17,225 nucleotides of DNA, from assembly GCA_023807065.1 (NCBI GenBank), contig JAJJLU010004170.1:1-17225 (forward strand), written 5' to 3'. Within the stretch, counting starts at the first letter, position 1. Each line of letters starts with the position of its first letter. The notes under the pieces are model-generated. The model saw nothing but the letters and a program-made list of their open reading frames with translations, was not told the origin of the DNA and made no database searches. The translations under genes and the position numbers were made by a program. This document shows positions 15,702 to 17,225 of this stretch, in pieces. This stretch comes from Isotricha intestinalis (taxonomy: Eukaryota; Ciliophora; Litostomatea; Vestibuliferida; Isotrichidae).

Positions 15702-16160
15702 TTAAATTTGATTTTTTTAATTTTTAATTTTTTTAATGTATATATTTTTATTTTTTAATTAAATAAATAAAAATAATAATATTGGAAAAATAAAAAATCC
15801 GAAAAAATGTTATAATGCAAAATGAAATTATAAAAATAAAATTAAATATTAGTTATTTATATTAAGCAATAAAATATTAAATAATAAATGAAAGATTAGA
15901 ATATCATCTTTAAAAAAATATTTTTGAATATTATTATTATTAATATTTTTAATAAGTTGAATTCCTTATAAATAAATATAAATTTATAATATATCAAAGT
16001 ACAAAAAAATCATTTTATTAAAAAAAAAATAAAAAAGCAAAAAAAAAATAGAAAATTCCTTGAAAAAAAGTATTTAAAAAAAAAATTAAAAAATCAATGA
16101 ATATCTTCCAAAAAAAATATATATAAAACTCTTAAAAAATTATAATAAAAAAATAAAAAA
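15702..16160. promoter_or_regulatory. Divergent promoter region, GSK3 / DUF362 gene, with A-rich leader
   Basis: 459 bp between two divergent starts. The right-hand 150 bp (about 16010-16160) is extremely A-rich on the + strand, with several A8-A9 runs right up to the DUF362 ATG. The left end is T-rich on the + strand, i.e. A-rich upstream of GSK3. No TATA-like element or palindrome stands out against the background. Confidence 0.45.
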
Positions 16161-17048
16161 ATGCAAAAATCCAAAGTATACTTCACCAAAACAATAACTC
16201 CCGAACGTTTAATAGATATATATAAAAAACTGGAAAAAGATCTTCCAGGAAAAATTGCAATAAAAGTTCATTCAGGAGAAGATGGAAACCAAAATTTCCT
16301 TCGCCCTGAATTTATGAAAAACATAGTAGATTACTTAAAAGGAAGAATAGTAGAATGTAACACAGCAGGTGACGGTCCTCGTTCAACAACAGAAAAGCAT
16401 TTAAAATTATTAGAAAAACATAAATGGATTCCATTATATGATGTAGATCTTCTTGATAGTGAAAAACCTGATCTTATAATAGAAATTCCAGATGGAAAAG
16501 GAATAAAAAAAAATATAATTGGTTCTAAAATAAAAAATTATGATTCAATGTTAGTAATTTCACATTTTAAAGGACATCAATTAGGAGGTTACGGTGGTGC
16601 ATTAAAACAATTAGCAATTGGTTGTGCTTCATCAGCTGGGAAGGCTTATATTCATTCAGGTGGTGCGACAGATGATAGAATAGGTTGTTGGAAGCAAATG
16701 GCAGAACAAGATAAATTTTTAGAATCAATGGCAGATGCTGCTGGAACTATTGTAAGATTATTTAAAGGAAATATGGCTTTTATTAATGTTATGAAAAATA
16801 TTAGTATTGATTGTGATTGTAATGGAAAAGCTGAACCTCCTTGTATGAAGGATATTGGGATTTGCGCTTCTGTTGATCCTATTGCTATTGATGTTGCTTG
16901 CTTAGATCTTGTTAAAAATTGTAATGATGAAGGAAAAGAAAAATTACTCAATAGAGTTAATAAAATGCATGGTACTCATACTATTGATGTTGCTTATGAA
17001 ATTGGAGGAATTGGAAATAAAGAATATGAATTAATTGATATTGATTAA
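16161..17048 (+). CDS. DUF362 domain protein
   Basis: 295 residues covering one DUF362 domain, a family best known from anaerobic bacteria and archaea and also found in some anaerobic protists. Biochemical function is unsettled; many bacterial members carry extra 4Fe-4S ferredoxin motifs. Visible hallmarks are IVECNTAGDGPRSTTEKH (63-80), SHFKGHQLGGYGGALKQLAI (134-153), CASSAGK (155-161), the cysteine segment D217-C218-D219-C220 followed by C228, and DIGICASVDPIAIDVACLDL (231-250). No classic CxxCxxC ferredoxin domain is present, so a cluster could be held only by the scattered cysteines (155, 176, 218, 220, 228, 235, 247, 254). No targeting peptide is visible. The start is behind an A-rich leader. 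Early codons include CGT/CGC Arg and GCA Ala; from residue 193 all eight Ala codons are GCT. Transfer from a prokaryote is plausible but not shown. Confidence 0.88.
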   Translation: MQKSKVYFTKTITPERLIDIYKKLEKDLPGKIAIKVHSGEDGNQNFLRPEFMKNIVDYLKGRIVECNTAGDGPRSTTEKHLKLLEKHKWIPLYDVDLLDSEKPDLIIEIPDGKGIKKNIIGSKIKNYDSMLVISHFKGHQLGGYGGALKQLAIGCASSAGKAYIHSGGATDDRIGCWKQMAEQDKFLESMADAAGTIVRLFKGNMAFINVMKNISIDCDCNGKAEPPCMKDIGICASVDPIAIDVACLDLVKNCNDEGKEKLLNRVNKMHGTHTIDVAYEIGGIGNKEYELIDID

Positions 17049-17225
17049 TTTTTATGGAATTTTAATTTATTTAATGCTTTTTTTTTAATTATACTTTTTT
17101 TCATATAAGTTATTTTTTTTAATATTTATGATAATTATATCATGTGATAATTGTTTTACAATTTTTTAAATTTTGTCTGCCAAAATATATTTAATTATAA
17201 GGGAAAAATTAAAACATGGGGATTG
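17049..17225. other. 3' flank of the DUF362 gene
   Basis: T-rich immediately after the stop. ATGATA and TATCAT arms with a 4-nt loop lie at about 17128-17143, overlapping an ATCA-TG-TGAT palindrome. No new gene starts within the window. Confidence 0.4.

Noticed and set aside
1..17225. Alternative genetic code (reassigned TAA/TAG or TGA)
   Set aside because: Each of the three stops ends a complete gene of expected length, Trp is TGG and Gln is CAA/CAG, so the standard code fits.
1..17225. tRNA, rRNA or transposase genes
   Set aside because: No TTCRA-arm with matching stems, no rRNA-like conserved stretch and no transposase or reverse-transcriptase motif was found on either strand by eye.

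Overview
The window is a very A+T-rich, gene-dense piece of a eukaryotic nuclear genome. It carries ten complete, apparently intron-free protein genes, including a 26S proteasome lid subunit (Rpn5/PSMD12), a TBCC-domain centrosome/basal-body protein (TBCCD1), a GSK3 kinase and a PNUTS-like phosphatase-targeting protein. TAA, TAG and TGA all act as terminators, so the code looks standard. Every accepted start is preceded by a run of A (AAATG or longer). A DUF362 protein and a CobC/GpmB-type histidine phosphatase have prokaryote-like family affinities. Together these suggest a unicellular protist with a microtubule-organising centre, possibly an anaerobic or microaerophilic lineage. The lineage cannot be fixed from this sequence.

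Layout. 272-658 (-): small double zinc-finger protein. 659-1510: AT-rich, no gene. 1511-2405: a regular array of about 30 copies of a short motif, TTTACTCYCTAA, every ~28 bp. 2469-3665 (-): predicted pseudokinase with a B-box and coiled coil. 3666-4916: divergent intergenic region. 4917-6248 (+): Rpn5. 6249-7098: convergent intergenic region with palindromes. 7099-7752 (-): histidine phosphatase. 7753-8222: divergent region with a strong hairpin that can pair in two alternative ways. 8223-9167 (+): unrecognised lysine/asparagine-rich protein. 9811-11319 (+): TBCCD1. 11540-12289 (-): TFIIS-N/LW domain plus RVxF motif. 12290-13386: gene-free. 13387-13881 (-): small predicted secreted protein. 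14649-15701 (-): GSK3. 16161-17048 (+): DUF362 protein.

The genes are single units with their own A-rich leaders and do not form a pathway. The nearest functional theme is generic cell regulation: proteasome, GSK3, a PP1 docking protein, a pseudokinase and a microtubule-organising protein.

The most unusual signals are (1) the ~28-bp-period array at 1511-2405, which matches no repeat class I know; (2) a switch inside genes from A-ending to T-ending codons, seen most sharply in the histidine phosphatase (all seven early Thr codons ACA, all seven late ones ACT); and (3) a compact PNUTS-like protein. Base composition was judged by eye and no search was run.
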